NCBI GenBank assembly: GCA_019752535.1
Contig: JAIEMA010000032.1
Location: forward strand, 1-64,000
Length of the DNA stretch: 64,000 nt
Reading direction: 5' to 3'
Source: Bacteriovoracaceae bacterium
GTDB lineage: Bacteria > Bdellovibrionota > Bacteriovoracia > Bacteriovoracales > Bacteriovoracaceae
The position numbers and the translations under genes are program-made. The notes beneath the pieces are model-generated. The model did not search any database, was not told the origin of the DNA, and saw only the letters and a program-made list of their open reading frames with translations. Shown one piece after another: positions 41,997 through 50,462 of this stretch. How positions within the stretch are numbered: the stretch's first letter is position 1; each line of letters starts with the position of its first letter.

Positions 41997-42275
41997 ATGG
42001 CCAAGAAAAATTGGACGGCACAAGTTTATGTGAAGTGGAACAAGCAAGCACCAGTTTGGGAAAATTGGAAGTGGCTTAGTAAGTGGAAAGAAGTGAAGTG
42101 GGCCGCCAGTACTATGGGTGATTGGGATATGGTCATGTGGGTTGATGTTCAAACTCCAGAAGAGTTAGAGAAATTTGTTCACGATAAATTGTGGGCAAAA
42201 AAATGGGTTGAGAATACAAAATCAACTTGGACGAAGGAAGTTTGGTCTGCCTGGGATAATAAGAAAGCGGCTTAA
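41997..42275 (+). CDS. Tryptophan-rich stand-alone AsnC/Lrp ligand-domain-like protein
   Basis: A strong AAGGAGATGATCT precedes the ATG. The 92-residue protein has 14 Trp (about 15%). The stretch MGDWDMVMWVDVQTPEELEK and FVHDKL matches the core of the AsnC/Lrp ligand-binding (RAM) domain, in which GDYDL and EELxxFVxxKL are conserved. There is no helix-turn-helix. Many of the Trp fall at positions normally aliphatic or charged on the strands (VYVKWNKQ, VWENWKWLSKWKEVKW). No family with this composition is known to me. A strong bidirectional terminator follows. Confidence 0.7.
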   Translation: MAKKNWTAQVYVKWNKQAPVWENWKWLSKWKEVKWAASTMGDWDMVMWVDVQTPEELEKFVHDKLWAKKWVENTKSTWTKEVWSAWDNKKAA

Positions 42276-42287
42276 TTTTCAAATTAA

Positions 42288-42319
42288 AAGGCCAAAAGAG
42301 TAAATCATCTTTTGGCCTT
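42288..42319. terminator. Bidirectional terminator
   Basis: A perfect 12-bp stem, AAGGCCAAAAGA (42288-42299) and TCTTTTGGCCTT (42308-42319), with an eight-base loop. It lies between the convergent genes at 42275 and 42327. A/T-rich flanks give a U-run in either direction. Confidence 0.85.
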
Positions 42320-42326
42320 CACTTAT

Positions 42327-42782
42327 TTATTGGCAGTTCACAGTATCATTGATGGGTTGACCAAAAGCTTGACCCGAAACAACTTGGCTAAGAGTGTTTC
42401 CACTTTTTGATACAGTCATATTCACATTGGCAATTTCTTGACCTTGAATAGAAGAACTTGTCTTCAATACAAGAGCATTACCAACGCAGCTGGCTTGAGT
42501 TGAAGTGACAATCACTAAACCTGATTGAGAATCAGTTTCTGAAATTGTGCGAACCTGACCATCAGCAATCACTGAGTCAGAGCTGCGCTCTTGAGTTTCA
42601 TCATCAGTTGAAGTCAAAGAATATACCGTCGCGCCATTCACAACAGATTGTGTGACAACAACATCACTTGAACCTTCAGTCGCGCCTGTTGTTGAACGAC
42701 AGACAGTGTATGAGCCAGTGAGGTTAGGGCAAGCAAAGGCAGAAGTAGAAATGAAAGCAATAAGAGCAAGAGTTGAACGCAT
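42327..42782 (-). CDS. Secreted Ser/Thr-rich hypothetical protein, 151 aa
   Basis: Start at MRSTLALIAFISTSAFA (ATG 42782), preceded by AAGGAGAATCC; the frame extends 57 bases upstream without signals. The mature protein is very rich in Ser, Thr, Val and Gln, with strand-like alternation and three Cys (ACPNL, TVCRS, ASCVG) plus a final NCQ. It looks like a beta-rich extracellular domain. No family recognised. Confidence 0.68.
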   Translation of the reverse strand: MRSTLALIAFISTSAFACPNLTGSYTVCRSTTGATEGSSDVVVTQSVVNGATVYSLTSTDDETQERSSDSVIADGQVRTISETDSQSGLVIVTSTQASCVGNALVLKTSSSIQGQEIANVNMTVSKSGNTLSQVVSGQAFGQPINDTVNCQ

Positions 42783-42839
42783 TGGATTCTCCTTGAATTG
42801 AATAGGGGACATCCTTGCAAGCCGGATTAGCAGTGTCAA

Positions 42840-43208
42840 CTAAAGCCTAATATTACAAAGCTCTTTAAGGATTCTCTCGGGCCTTGCACCCATGATGAGA
42901 ACCTCAAAGTTTTCATCTTCAACGATTGGTCGCTCTAGTACATGATAATGCTTCCTAAGCCATTCCATGCGCTCTAAAGGCTCAAGGCGCATGAACATGC
43001 GCTCGGATTTCTTCCAAAGTGTGCTGCGACCATTGATGGGATAATCTTGATCAAGATATTGCGCCCAACGATTCAAACGATCGTCTTCGGGCGGATTGTC
43101 GCGATAATCATAAAATGTATGAGGGACTTCGAAATCATTCAACACTTGGAGCAGCTTCTCCATGTCGTTTTCTTTCTTCACACCCCAAACGTGTAAGTGT
43201 TCGGCCAT
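42840..43208 (-). CDS. ArsC/Spx-family protein lacking the active-site cysteine
   Basis: The 122-residue protein follows the arsenate reductase C/Spx/YffB fold: HVWGVKKENDMEKLLQVL, the PHTFYDYRDNPP strand-loop, NGRSTLWKK (typical N-R-x-T-x-W/W-R-K) and VLERPIVE followed by a final GARPERI. The usual cysteine after strand 1 (NCDT or CxxC) is replaced by KEND, so no thiol redox chemistry is expected. It may act as a protein-binding Spx-like factor. Two bases after the upstream gene stop, so in an operon with the small membrane protein at 43211. Confidence 0.75.
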   Translation of the reverse strand: MAEHLHVWGVKKENDMEKLLQVLNDFEVPHTFYDYRDNPPEDDRLNRWAQYLDQDYPINGRSTLWKKSERMFMRLEPLERMEWLRKHYHVLERPIVEDENFEVLIMGARPERILKELCNIRL

Positions 43209-43210
43209 AG

Positions 43211-43681
43211 CTAGTTTTGTACCGGTGTCAGCATTACTTGTACACCCACAACTAATCTTTCTAAGTGAGTGGCATCCGGAAGAGCATTCTCTAAATCACG
43301 CATGGCGACTGCATCAGACTCTAAAGCGTTAAACGCTTCTCGCACAGTCGGCTGCTTCACCTCAGCGACTTCTTTTACGTCGCCCTTAATCATTTCTTTT
43401 TGAAGTTCAATCAACTCATCGGCCGCTTGCGGGGCCCAAGATCGGCTCAGGCCTTCCATCAATGTCGTACCGACAATAACCCAGCCCACAAATGAGGTAC
43501 TCAGTCCTGTATAAGTTAAATAAGGCACGGCCAGGTAGCCCACGGTCATGACAAGTGTGCCTGACATGATTCTTGGAGTCGGCTGCTTAGGTACATAGCG
43601 CTCGATTGAAGCCGGTAAGATACCAGAAGCATGCACACTCAGAGAGCTCAATAAAATAAGGGCCGTGAGAATTCGTTTCAT
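43211..43681 (-). CDS. Small exported membrane protein, 156 aa
   Basis: A signal peptide (MKRILTALILLSSLSVHA) is followed by two hydrophobic stretches (SGTLVMTVGYLAVPYLTY and SFVGWVIVGTTLME), then a soluble helical C-terminus. AAGGAT precedes the ATG. No family recognised. Upstream partner of the ArsC/Spx-like gene. Confidence 0.6.
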   Translation of the reverse strand: MKRILTALILLSSLSVHASGILPASIERYVPKQPTPRIMSGTLVMTVGYLAVPYLTYTGLSTSFVGWVIVGTTLMEGLSRSWAPQAADELIELQKEMIKGDVKEVAEVKQPTVREAFNALESDAVAMRDLENALPDATHLERLVVGVQVMLTPVQN

Positions 43682-43762
43682 AAGCTTAATCCTTGTTATG
43701 GGCAGATGATTAAGCTTAGTCCGATTTTAGATAGGGGAGTCTATTTGAGTAAAAATTACGTA

Positions 43763-45295
43763 TTAGTTCTGGGGCGGCTCTCTAAGCCTTTGAAAAAAGT
43801 AAATCTCAAGAAGCTGATCTTTCTTTTTATCATTAATAGCGACCTCATGCTTAAGCCACCCCAAAGGGAGATAGCTAAAAGTCGTCCGTAGTTTGAGAGA
43901 CATATCCCTCAACTCATCGGGGGTGGGTGTATAGTTTGAGCGGTTTTTCTCAACCAGAATCTCAAACTCTTCATTGCAATGACCGGTATAAGTGAGAAGG
44001 TCCTTTTTAGGCCCGCATGAAAGAAAACTGGTCACGAGATCAAAACCCGTCTCAGTATCGCCAAACAATAAAAGATCATAAGACTCATCGGCCCGAAGTT
44101 GCGTCAGTGAGACGATAGGCATGGGAGTCATATTTACTTTAAGTCCGCAAAGTTCCAGCTGCCTCACCAGCTCAGTAGCAACAACTTCAGGCTCTGGCAT
44201 ATAAGGGCGAGGCTCTTTAGGATAAATGAGATTGAGCTTTGGAATGGTCTTCGACTTAAAGTGGGCTTGTGAACTGGCTCTTTGAGGGATATGCGGGGGA
44301 TATTTTGAATAATAAAATCGATCTGTAACAGGCAATATATTTTTTGCTTCAGTGATACTTTCAAGATTCGATTTTTTGATTAAAGAGTTGGGATCAAGAC
44401 AATGAATGAGATGAGAGCGAGTGGTTTTGTCTTTGAGTTCATGGTTATTGTTATTCACTAAGAGATGAGACACTGAGGGGGATGGCATCTCAGAATTGTA
44501 CCAGTTGCTCAAAGTGCGAAGTTCTTTCTTCACAAGAGCTGACGGAGAGTTTACCCAATCACACATTTTGCTTTTAATCTTTTCGATAAGTCTTTCATCC
44601 ACGGGCTCAGAGATGAAGCGTATGCCGAATTTTTGAGGCGCTTGATGATAGCGAGGATTCGCGACCAGTTCAAAGCTTGAGGCGTGAGTCTGTGAAAAAA
44701 TTTGCCATGGACCAGTTCCAATTGGCATAAGGTTTAAGAGCTCAATCTTCCCCTTTGATTTGAGGAATTCATAATACTCAAGCGAATAGATGGCCCCTGC
44801 GACATTAGAAATTTTGAGGTCAAATTTCGGGTGAGGGATTTTAAGCTTAAACTTAACAGTGGAATCATCAACAGCTTCCACTGATTTCAAAAAAGCGGCT
44901 AAGTGCTGATCAAAGTAATCAAAGGTGAATTCCTCATCCTTAGCATAATCACCTGTGCGCATTTGACGATTGAAGCTATAAACCACATCCTTGGCGTTCA
45001 TCAAACGAGTGGGTTTAAAAATGGCATTACGATGAAAGGCAATATTTTTCTTTAAGGTCACAGTCCATTCGTCATTGGCCGGATTACTTTCTATCTTTTC
45101 AGCGAGAAGTGGTTTTGTATCAGCACCTGAAATTGAGAATAGAGGCTCATAAATAGCATAGAAAAGTTGATGTGAAGTGGCGTCGTTTGAAGAGACGATG
45201 TCATACGTTTTCACATTGTCTTTGTTACAAATTTGAACTGTCTCAACTTGAGCTAAGGCAATATGAAAAAATAAATTTAAAACTAAAAATATCAT
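43763..45295 (-). CDS. Extracellular solute-binding protein, family 5
   Basis: Signal peptide (MIFLVLNLFFHIALAQ) and a DppA/OppA-like domain over 500 residues. Typical elements are TYDIVSSNDATSHQLFYAIYEPLF, LLAEKIESNP, WTVTLKKNIAFH, MNAKDVVYSFNRQM and MPIGTGPWQI. The family binds peptides or other solutes for ABC import. No permease or ATPase genes are nearby, so this is an orphan component. It lies three bases after menB on the same strand and is probably co-transcribed with it. Confidence 0.86.
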   Translation of the reverse strand: MIFLVLNLFFHIALAQVETVQICNKDNVKTYDIVSSNDATSHQLFYAIYEPLFSISGADTKPLLAEKIESNPANDEWTVTLKKNIAFHRNAIFKPTRLMNAKDVVYSFNRQMRTGDYAKDEEFTFDYFDQHLAAFLKSVEAVDDSTVKFKLKIPHPKFDLKISNVAGAIYSLEYYEFLKSKGKIELLNLMPIGTGPWQIFSQTHASSFELVANPRYHQAPQKFGIRFISEPVDERLIEKIKSKMCDWVNSPSALVKKELRTLSNWYNSEMPSPSVSHLLVNNNNHELKDKTTRSHLIHCLDPNSLIKKSNLESITEAKNILPVTDRFYYSKYPPHIPQRASSQAHFKSKTIPKLNLIYPKEPRPYMPEPEVVATELVRQLELCGLKVNMTPMPIVSLTQLRADESYDLLLFGDTETGFDLVTSFLSCGPKKDLLTYTGHCNEEFEILVEKNRSNYTPTPDELRDMSLKLRTTFSYLPLGWLKHEVAINDKKKDQLLEIYFFQRLREPPQN

Positions 45296-45298
45296 AAT

Positions 45299-46186
45299 TT
45301 AGTACAACCAAGGATATTGATCGAACTCTGGATCACGCTTCTCTAAGAAAGCTTTTCGTCCTTCGGCCGCTTCTTCCGTCCCGTAAGCAAGACGAGTGGC
45401 TTCACCAGCAAAGATTTGTTGTCCAACAAGACCGTCATCCGCAAGATTAAATCCAAACTTAAGCATTTTAATAGCTGTGGGAGATTTTGAACAAATCATC
45501 TCCGCCCATTCAAGCGCGACCTTTTCTAAGTCTGCATGAGGGACCACTTTATTGACCATCCCCATATCAAAGGCTTCTTGAGCAGAGTAGTTGAGGCCTA
45601 GGAAGAAAATTTCACGCGCTCTTTTTTGTCCACACTGTCTAGCGAGATAAGCTGAGCCATAACCCGAATCAAATGAAGCGACATCGGGATCAGTTTGTTT
45701 AAAGATCGCATGCTCTTTTGAAGCGATCGTCATGTCACAAACCACATGCAGTGAGTGTCCCCCACCTACGGCCCAACCTGGAACAACGGCGATGACAACT
45801 TTTGGCATAAAGCGAATCATGCGCTGAACTTCTAAAATATGAAGTCGTCCATGTCCAGCACGGGAATATTTCGAAGAGGAGTACTCATACCCTTGCTTGC
45901 CACGCACTCGCTGATCGCCTCCTGAACAAAACGCCCAGCCTCCATCTTTCGGTGAGGGGCCATTTCCTGTAAGGAGAACGACGCCGACATCATTTTGTTG
46001 GTGAGTCCACTCAAGGGCCGTAAGGAGTTCATCCACTGTCTGAGGGCGAAAGGCATTTCTCACTTCTGGGCGATGGAAGGCGATACGGACCGCTCCTGTG
46101 TTCTTGGCCCTATGGAGTGTAATATCTTCAAACTGAAACTCTGGAACTTCACTCCATTGAGAAGAATCAAAAAGTGGTGAAATCAT
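45299..46186 (-). CDS. menB: 1,4-dihydroxy-2-naphthoyl-CoA synthase
   Basis: MenB closes the second ring of menaquinone from succinylbenzoyl-CoA. The crotonase fold shows the MenB-specific elements WAFCSGGDQRVRGKQGY, the oxyanion loop PGWAVGGGHSLHVVCD, DPDVASFDSGYGSAYLARQ and a C-terminus ending YPWLY. Length 295 is normal. AGGGAG before the ATG. It points to respiration with menaquinone. No other men gene is in the window. Confidence 0.94.
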   Translation of the reverse strand: MISPLFDSSQWSEVPEFQFEDITLHRAKNTGAVRIAFHRPEVRNAFRPQTVDELLTALEWTHQQNDVGVVLLTGNGPSPKDGGWAFCSGGDQRVRGKQGYEYSSSKYSRAGHGRLHILEVQRMIRFMPKVVIAVVPGWAVGGGHSLHVVCDMTIASKEHAIFKQTDPDVASFDSGYGSAYLARQCGQKRAREIFFLGLNYSAQEAFDMGMVNKVVPHADLEKVALEWAEMICSKSPTAIKMLKFGFNLADDGLVGQQIFAGEATRLAYGTEEAAEGRKAFLEKRDPEFDQYPWLY

Positions 46187-46318
46187 ACATACTCCCTAGG
46201 AACGTAAATATTAGATATTTCAGGGCATACTCTAGTCTGGCAAAATCTTAACAATTCCAAGGCTAGACGTCTATGCGTCATAGGGGTATTAAAGCGCCAT
46301 AAACCTCAAGGAGTCCTT

Positions 46319-46771
46319 ATGAAATTTGCTTTTTTAGCTCTCGTTCTTTCATTTTCAGCTTTAGCAGAGACAACTTGTTTTGTGCGCACTGTTGAATTGA
46401 ATACAAAAGAAGTCACTATGGCCCAAGAGCTTTGCTTTGGAGATGTTGAACTTAATTTAGACGTATTCGGCACAAGCAAAGCGACAATTCGTTTTTCAAA
46501 CGACGGTCTTCGCGCTTTGAAGGTTGTGGATCTCAAAAATGGTACTGATCTTGGTAACGGTTCAATGGCCTTCAATTTTGTCGCCGATTCTCATACGAAT
46601 GGTGGGTTTTGCTCTGAAATGTGGCAGGCCGATGCGATTGCGACTTTAGTTGTTAAGCGTGATGGAACTTCGGCTTATGTCGCCGCCGTCAATGGTGAGG
46701 TCTCTTACAGCTATGACATGTGTCACTCAAGCATGCGCACTCAGCAAGAACTCTCTTTCGAAAAACGTTAA
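46319..46771 (+). CDS. Secreted protein, paralogue of the frameshifted gene at 1516-1949
   Basis: Strong AAGGAG and signal peptide (MKFAFLALVLSFSALA). The mature domain begins ETTCFVRTVELN and contains QELCFGDVELN, GGFCSEMW and SYDMCHSS, giving four Cys. The N-terminal pattern ET(x)C and (Q/E)(x)C(x)(x)(x)V matches the protein read from the frameshifted gene at 1516-1949. This marks a small secreted family of this lineage. Function unknown. Stop shares TTAA with the convergent neighbour. Confidence 0.7.
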   Translation: MKFAFLALVLSFSALAETTCFVRTVELNTKEVTMAQELCFGDVELNLDVFGTSKATIRFSNDGLRALKVVDLKNGTDLGNGSMAFNFVADSHTNGGFCSEMWQADAIATLVVKRDGTSAYVAAVNGEVSYSYDMCHSSMRTQQELSFEKR

Positions 46772-47535
46772 GGCTTTTGGTAGGGATGGAAGAGGTATTT
46801 CTCTTCTGTCCCTTTTAACGGATCTAGGAACCATTCTCCCTTCGCCCAATTACTGCCCCAAACTTCCCAAGACCATGGTGGCTTAGCAGAACCCATCCCA
46901 AAGAGAATCCATTTTGACCCGCCAAAGTGAGCGGGGTATTGCTGGTCTTTGAATTTAAACTGGCCAGCAAAGAGATTTGATTTCCTCTGCTCCCAAATTT
47001 CATCCAGCGAACGAAGTTCATATTGGAAAGGGACATAGGTTTTATGATTGGCTTCAAAGTGCGACTGCTGGGCCGGATGAATGCCATGGCCCTGGCTCTC
47101 AATCATGACATGCACACCATTGGGCTTCTCTTGAGTAGAGAGTCTGTTGTGGGCCAAAGCCTCAAGGCGCAAGAGAGTGTCAGGCTTTTCAATGACCACT
47201 CTCATGCCTTCAAAATCATTTTCATGACAGTGAACCCAAAAACACAATCCGGAGTAATCTCGTGGAAAGAAAAAAGAGTAAGTAATAAAAAAGTGTTTTT
47301 CGGATTCAATCACAGACCAATAAACAGTAGGGGGATGAGGAAATTTTTTTAAGTTCTCCCAATTATTCTCTGCAATCCAATCGCCATCGTAATCCACGCG
47401 CGTGAATTCATCAGCGACCGGCTCACTTCCAATACCTTGGGTTACGATAGGAGCAAATTTCTTTGCCAGCTCGAGGTACTGGGGCTGGGCCCATGCAAGA
47501 GAGCTCCAGAGAAACAATAAAATAAACTTGGCCAT
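46768..47535 (-). CDS. Secreted protein with an NPP1-like HxHxxDxEG motif
   Basis: Signal peptide (MAKFILLFLWSSLAWA). The central part reads ITYSFFFPRDYSG followed by WVHCHENDFEGM and a hydrophobic strand. This resembles the Y-x-(Y/F)FP(K/R)D...GHRHDWEG arrangement of NPP1/necrosis-inducing-like proteins, which bind a divalent metal through the His/Asp/Glu residues. The similarity is only by eye. A large C-terminal part with AHFGGSKWILFGMGSAKPPW is typical of no family I know. It may be a membrane-active or carbohydrate-modifying effector. Confidence 0.6.
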   Translation of the reverse strand: MAKFILLFLWSSLAWAQPQYLELAKKFAPIVTQGIGSEPVADEFTRVDYDGDWIAENNWENLKKFPHPPTVYWSVIESEKHFFITYSFFFPRDYSGLCFWVHCHENDFEGMRVVIEKPDTLLRLEALAHNRLSTQEKPNGVHVMIESQGHGIHPAQQSHFEANHKTYVPFQYELRSLDEIWEQRKSNLFAGQFKFKDQQYPAHFGGSKWILFGMGSAKPPWSWEVWGSNWAKGEWFLDPLKGTEEKYLFHPYQKP

Positions 47536-47662
47536 AATTGATCCTAGGCCATTGATCTCAATCCTGCAAAATCATAGATCTAGCAATATCTTCAAAAGAC
47601 CGATGAATTTGCTCCAGGTTTTAGGGGTTATAGACGATAAGCCTCTGTCACAATGGAGATCT

Positions 47663-48664
47663 ATGTTGTTTAAGCGCAAATCATCTGAAGATTTACCCCC
47701 TCTTCCCGAGCTCTCTATTGTCGACGAGGAGAGTTGGGTCTCACGGCAAGATAAAAAAGTGTCTGGGTTATGGGATGGACTTGGCTTTGCCATCTTTAGA
47801 CGTTTCGTAAATGCCTGTCTGCATGGCTACTATGTTTATACTCGTAACAGTGGTGGCCTTTATGTGGGAGCGGCCACTTTTTTCGGGCTTCTCTCCATCA
47901 TTCCGCTTATGACTGGAGCCGCTTTTCTGCTTGGATTCTTTCAAGGCGATGCTCTCGGCGCTCACGAAAGATTTTTCTCAGAACTTCAAATTCTTATGCC
48001 CTCAACTTCTCAGAAAATTGTCTCAGAAGTGGGAGCTCTTACTCGCTCGCAAATTAATCATACTCCATTGAGTTTTCTCAATTTGGCCCTCTTCCTTTGG
48101 GCGACCAAAGGCTTCTTTAGTACTCTGGTTTCTGGACTCATGAAAGTGACGAACTCAAAAGTGGTAGGCGGCATATTCATGGGTACTCTTCGCGCTGTGA
48201 TTACTATTGTCGCTTTTTGTGGACTGATGATGTTTAGTCTTGAATTGGGTGAGCGGGGTCTTATTTTTAAATGGCTCAGCCAATCTCTTCCCCAGGGTTA
48301 TTTTTTAGCTGATGCGCTGGTTTATCTGGCGAGATGGCAGATTCTCACCATTACCGCCAATATTCTTGTCGTCAGTATGCTTTATCAATGGTTGCTGCGT
48401 ACTCCGCTTTTTGCTTGTATTGAAGGAGCGGCCGCTTTTGTCAGCGGATTTTTGGCCCTTAAAAGTTTTTATTGGATCTATCTTCACTACTACGAGGCCA
48501 ATACGACTGCGATGTTTGGTGGTTTTGCTCCGATGGTTGTAGGAGTATTGTGGGGCTATTTTGCTTTGACTGCTTTTTTTATGGGAGCCTGCGTGGCAGC
48601 ACTCCCAAAACAAAAACCACTTCTAGCAACAATTCCGAAAGTGCCTAACTCGTGGGATGACTAA
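47663..48664 (+). CDS. YihY/BrkB family inner-membrane protein
   Basis: I start at the ATG at 47663 (MLFKRKSSEDLPPL), which has GGAG four bases upstream; the open frame begins 261 bases earlier and overlaps the divergent gene. The 333-residue protein has six membrane helices, with YVGAATFFGLLSIIPLM, FLWATKGFFSTLVSGLMKV and a final hydrophobic repeat including FGGFAPMVVGVLWGYF, all typical of the family once thought to be RNase BN. Function unknown. Stop shares CTAA with the convergent gene. Confidence 0.87.
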   Translation: MLFKRKSSEDLPPLPELSIVDEESWVSRQDKKVSGLWDGLGFAIFRRFVNACLHGYYVYTRNSGGLYVGAATFFGLLSIIPLMTGAAFLLGFFQGDALGAHERFFSELQILMPSTSQKIVSEVGALTRSQINHTPLSFLNLALFLWATKGFFSTLVSGLMKVTNSKVVGGIFMGTLRAVITIVAFCGLMMFSLELGERGLIFKWLSQSLPQGYFLADALVYLARWQILTITANILVVSMLYQWLLRTPLFACIEGAAAFVSGFLALKSFYWIYLHYYEANTTAMFGGFAPMVVGVLWGYFALTAFFMGACVAALPKQKPLLATIPKVPNSWDD

Positions 48665-49806
48665 ATCATCCCACGCCCTTGAGCCAGATAAACTAGAGTG
48701 AAAACGGTCAGTGCGAGACGAGTGCCCTCAAGCTTCCAAGCCCAGTTCTTCTTTTCTAGTAATCCACCCCATGAAGTGATCATGAGCCAGATCAGAACAC
48801 TTAACCAAACTCTCTCTGCCACGCTAAACGGCAACTGAAGATTGATAGTCAGACCCATTAGGGCCACACCAAGAGCGGCCTGAACGATTAAATAGGCTTT
48901 TCTTCCGGAATCGACTTTCACTTCATACTTCTTAAAAGTTTTCTCGTTCACTCTAAAGCGAGGCATGTTTCTGACGTCTTCAGGACGCCATCCCAGAGGC
49001 ATGAACCAAAGACGAACTTTATCCCATAGGCTTTTCGTATTCATACAGTCACGCCAAAGCATGGCCCAGTACTGAACGTAGATCTTATTTGGGTTACATG
49101 TCTGAGGAGGAGTAAGCGCGCCAAAAATAGGCTCTTCGACTTCTTTCTCACAAGTGCCAAACATTTTATCCCAGATGATAAAAATTTCTCCGAAGTTTTT
49201 ATCAAGATATTTATCATTAATGGCGTGGTGAACGCGGTGATAAGAGGGAGAGTTGAATAGGATTTCAAAGCCAGGCATTTTTCCAATCACACGAGTGTGG
49301 TGCCAGAAAGCGAGTAGAAGCTGAACGGCCGAAGCCGCATAGATCGCTTCAGGTCGAAAGCCCAAAAGGGCGAGAGGCCACATGTAAGTAAAGGAGAAAA
49401 TTCTTTGAGTGATACTCGCACGTGTCGCTACAAAAAAGTTGAATTCTTCTGAAGTGTGATGGGACATGTGAGCGGCCCAAAGAATGTTGATAGTGTGACC
49501 GTGGCGGTGAAACCAGTAAAACAAAAAGTCAAAAGCGACAAGTAGAACTAAAAACCATCCCCAAGTATTTGGGAGATCAAAGAAGCGGTATTGGTAGAGC
49601 CAACCAAAAGTCGTCACCACTGTCCAAACAACAAGAAGGTTCACACATTGATTCCCAAGTGCCGTTCCAAGGTTGGTGATGGCATCAGCAAAAGTGATGT
49701 AATTCTTGCGACTCACGAGACAGTAGAGGATCTCAAGCAATATTAGACCCACGGCAAGTGGAGTAATAAAGCTGTAGATATTCATCAGATTTAATTCATT
49801 TCCCAT
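48661..49806 (-). CDS. Sterol desaturase/fatty acid hydroxylase family protein
   Basis: 381 residues with several membrane helices and the di-iron histidine clusters of the superfamily: FYWFHRHGHT, HMSHHTSEE and YHRVHHAIND. The enzyme should hydroxylate or desaturate a lipid in the membrane using O2. The C-terminal 120 residues hold further hydrophobic segments. AAGGAG precedes the ATG. It is divergent from a Crp-like regulator, which may control it. Confidence 0.9.
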   Translation of the reverse strand: MGNELNLMNIYSFITPLAVGLILLEILYCLVSRKNYITFADAITNLGTALGNQCVNLLVVWTVVTTFGWLYQYRFFDLPNTWGWFLVLLVAFDFLFYWFHRHGHTINILWAAHMSHHTSEEFNFFVATRASITQRIFSFTYMWPLALLGFRPEAIYAASAVQLLLAFWHHTRVIGKMPGFEILFNSPSYHRVHHAINDKYLDKNFGEIFIIWDKMFGTCEKEVEEPIFGALTPPQTCNPNKIYVQYWAMLWRDCMNTKSLWDKVRLWFMPLGWRPEDVRNMPRFRVNEKTFKKYEVKVDSGRKAYLIVQAALGVALMGLTINLQLPFSVAERVWLSVLIWLMITSWGGLLEKKNWAWKLEGTRLALTVFTLVYLAQGRGMI

Positions 49807-49877
49807 ATAATAATTCTCCTTAACTCTTTCTATGTCGAAGTCGGATGTGAGAGAATTGATCTACATCAAGAGGTGCC

Positions 49878-50462
49878 ATGTTCCCTGTAGAATTTTCACA
49901 ACAACTGCTTAAAAAGGCTCAGGTTCCATCTGAAGAGTGGAGCGCTTTTGTCGGTCTTTTCCAAGAAATGAAATGCGCCAAAGGTGAAATCCTCCTTTCA
50001 CCTGGCGATGAAGCGAAATCAGTTTTTCTTGTTCAAGAAGGCATTATTCGCAATTACTTTAATGATGAGAAAGGTAAAGAGCTCACCAAAGTCTTTAGAA
50101 CACGTGGGGGACTTATTGGGCCTTATGCTGAGATTTTAGTAGGAGAGAAGTCTCGCTATTATATTCAAGCGACAACTAAAGCTGTGGTTTGGAAATTTGC
50201 TTACTCAGATTTTGAAAAAATGATGAGAGAGGGTGATCGCAGTTGGGAGCGTTTGGGAAGAAAGATGGCCGAAAATAATTATTTAGAAAAAGAGCGCAGA
50301 GAATGGGAGCTGATGCATCTTTCGGCCGAAGTTCGCTATCATCATTTCTTAGATAACTTTGGGGAATTGGCTTCTCAAATTCCCCAATATCAAGTCGCAA
50401 GTTACTTAGGCATCAGCCCTGAAGCCTTAAATCGCCAGCTCTCTCCTAATCGCAAATCATAA
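49878..50462 (+). CDS. Crp/Fnr family transcriptional regulator
   Basis: An N-terminal cNMP-binding fold (KGEILLSPGDEAKSVFLVQEGIIRNYF, GLIGPYAEILVGEKSRYYIQATT) and a short C-terminal helix-turn-helix (VASYLGISPEALNRQL). The phosphate-binding Arg of true Crp is not evident, so it may respond to another ligand. GAGGTG lies before the ATG. Location suggests autoregulation or control of the divergent desaturase. Its end overlaps the convergent secreted gene by 17 bases. Confidence 0.87.
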   Translation: MFPVEFSQQLLKKAQVPSEEWSAFVGLFQEMKCAKGEILLSPGDEAKSVFLVQEGIIRNYFNDEKGKELTKVFRTRGGLIGPYAEILVGEKSRYYIQATTKAVVWKFAYSDFEKMMREGDRSWERLGRKMAENNYLEKERREWELMHLSAEVRYHHFLDNFGELASQIPQYQVASYLGISPEALNRQLSPNRKS

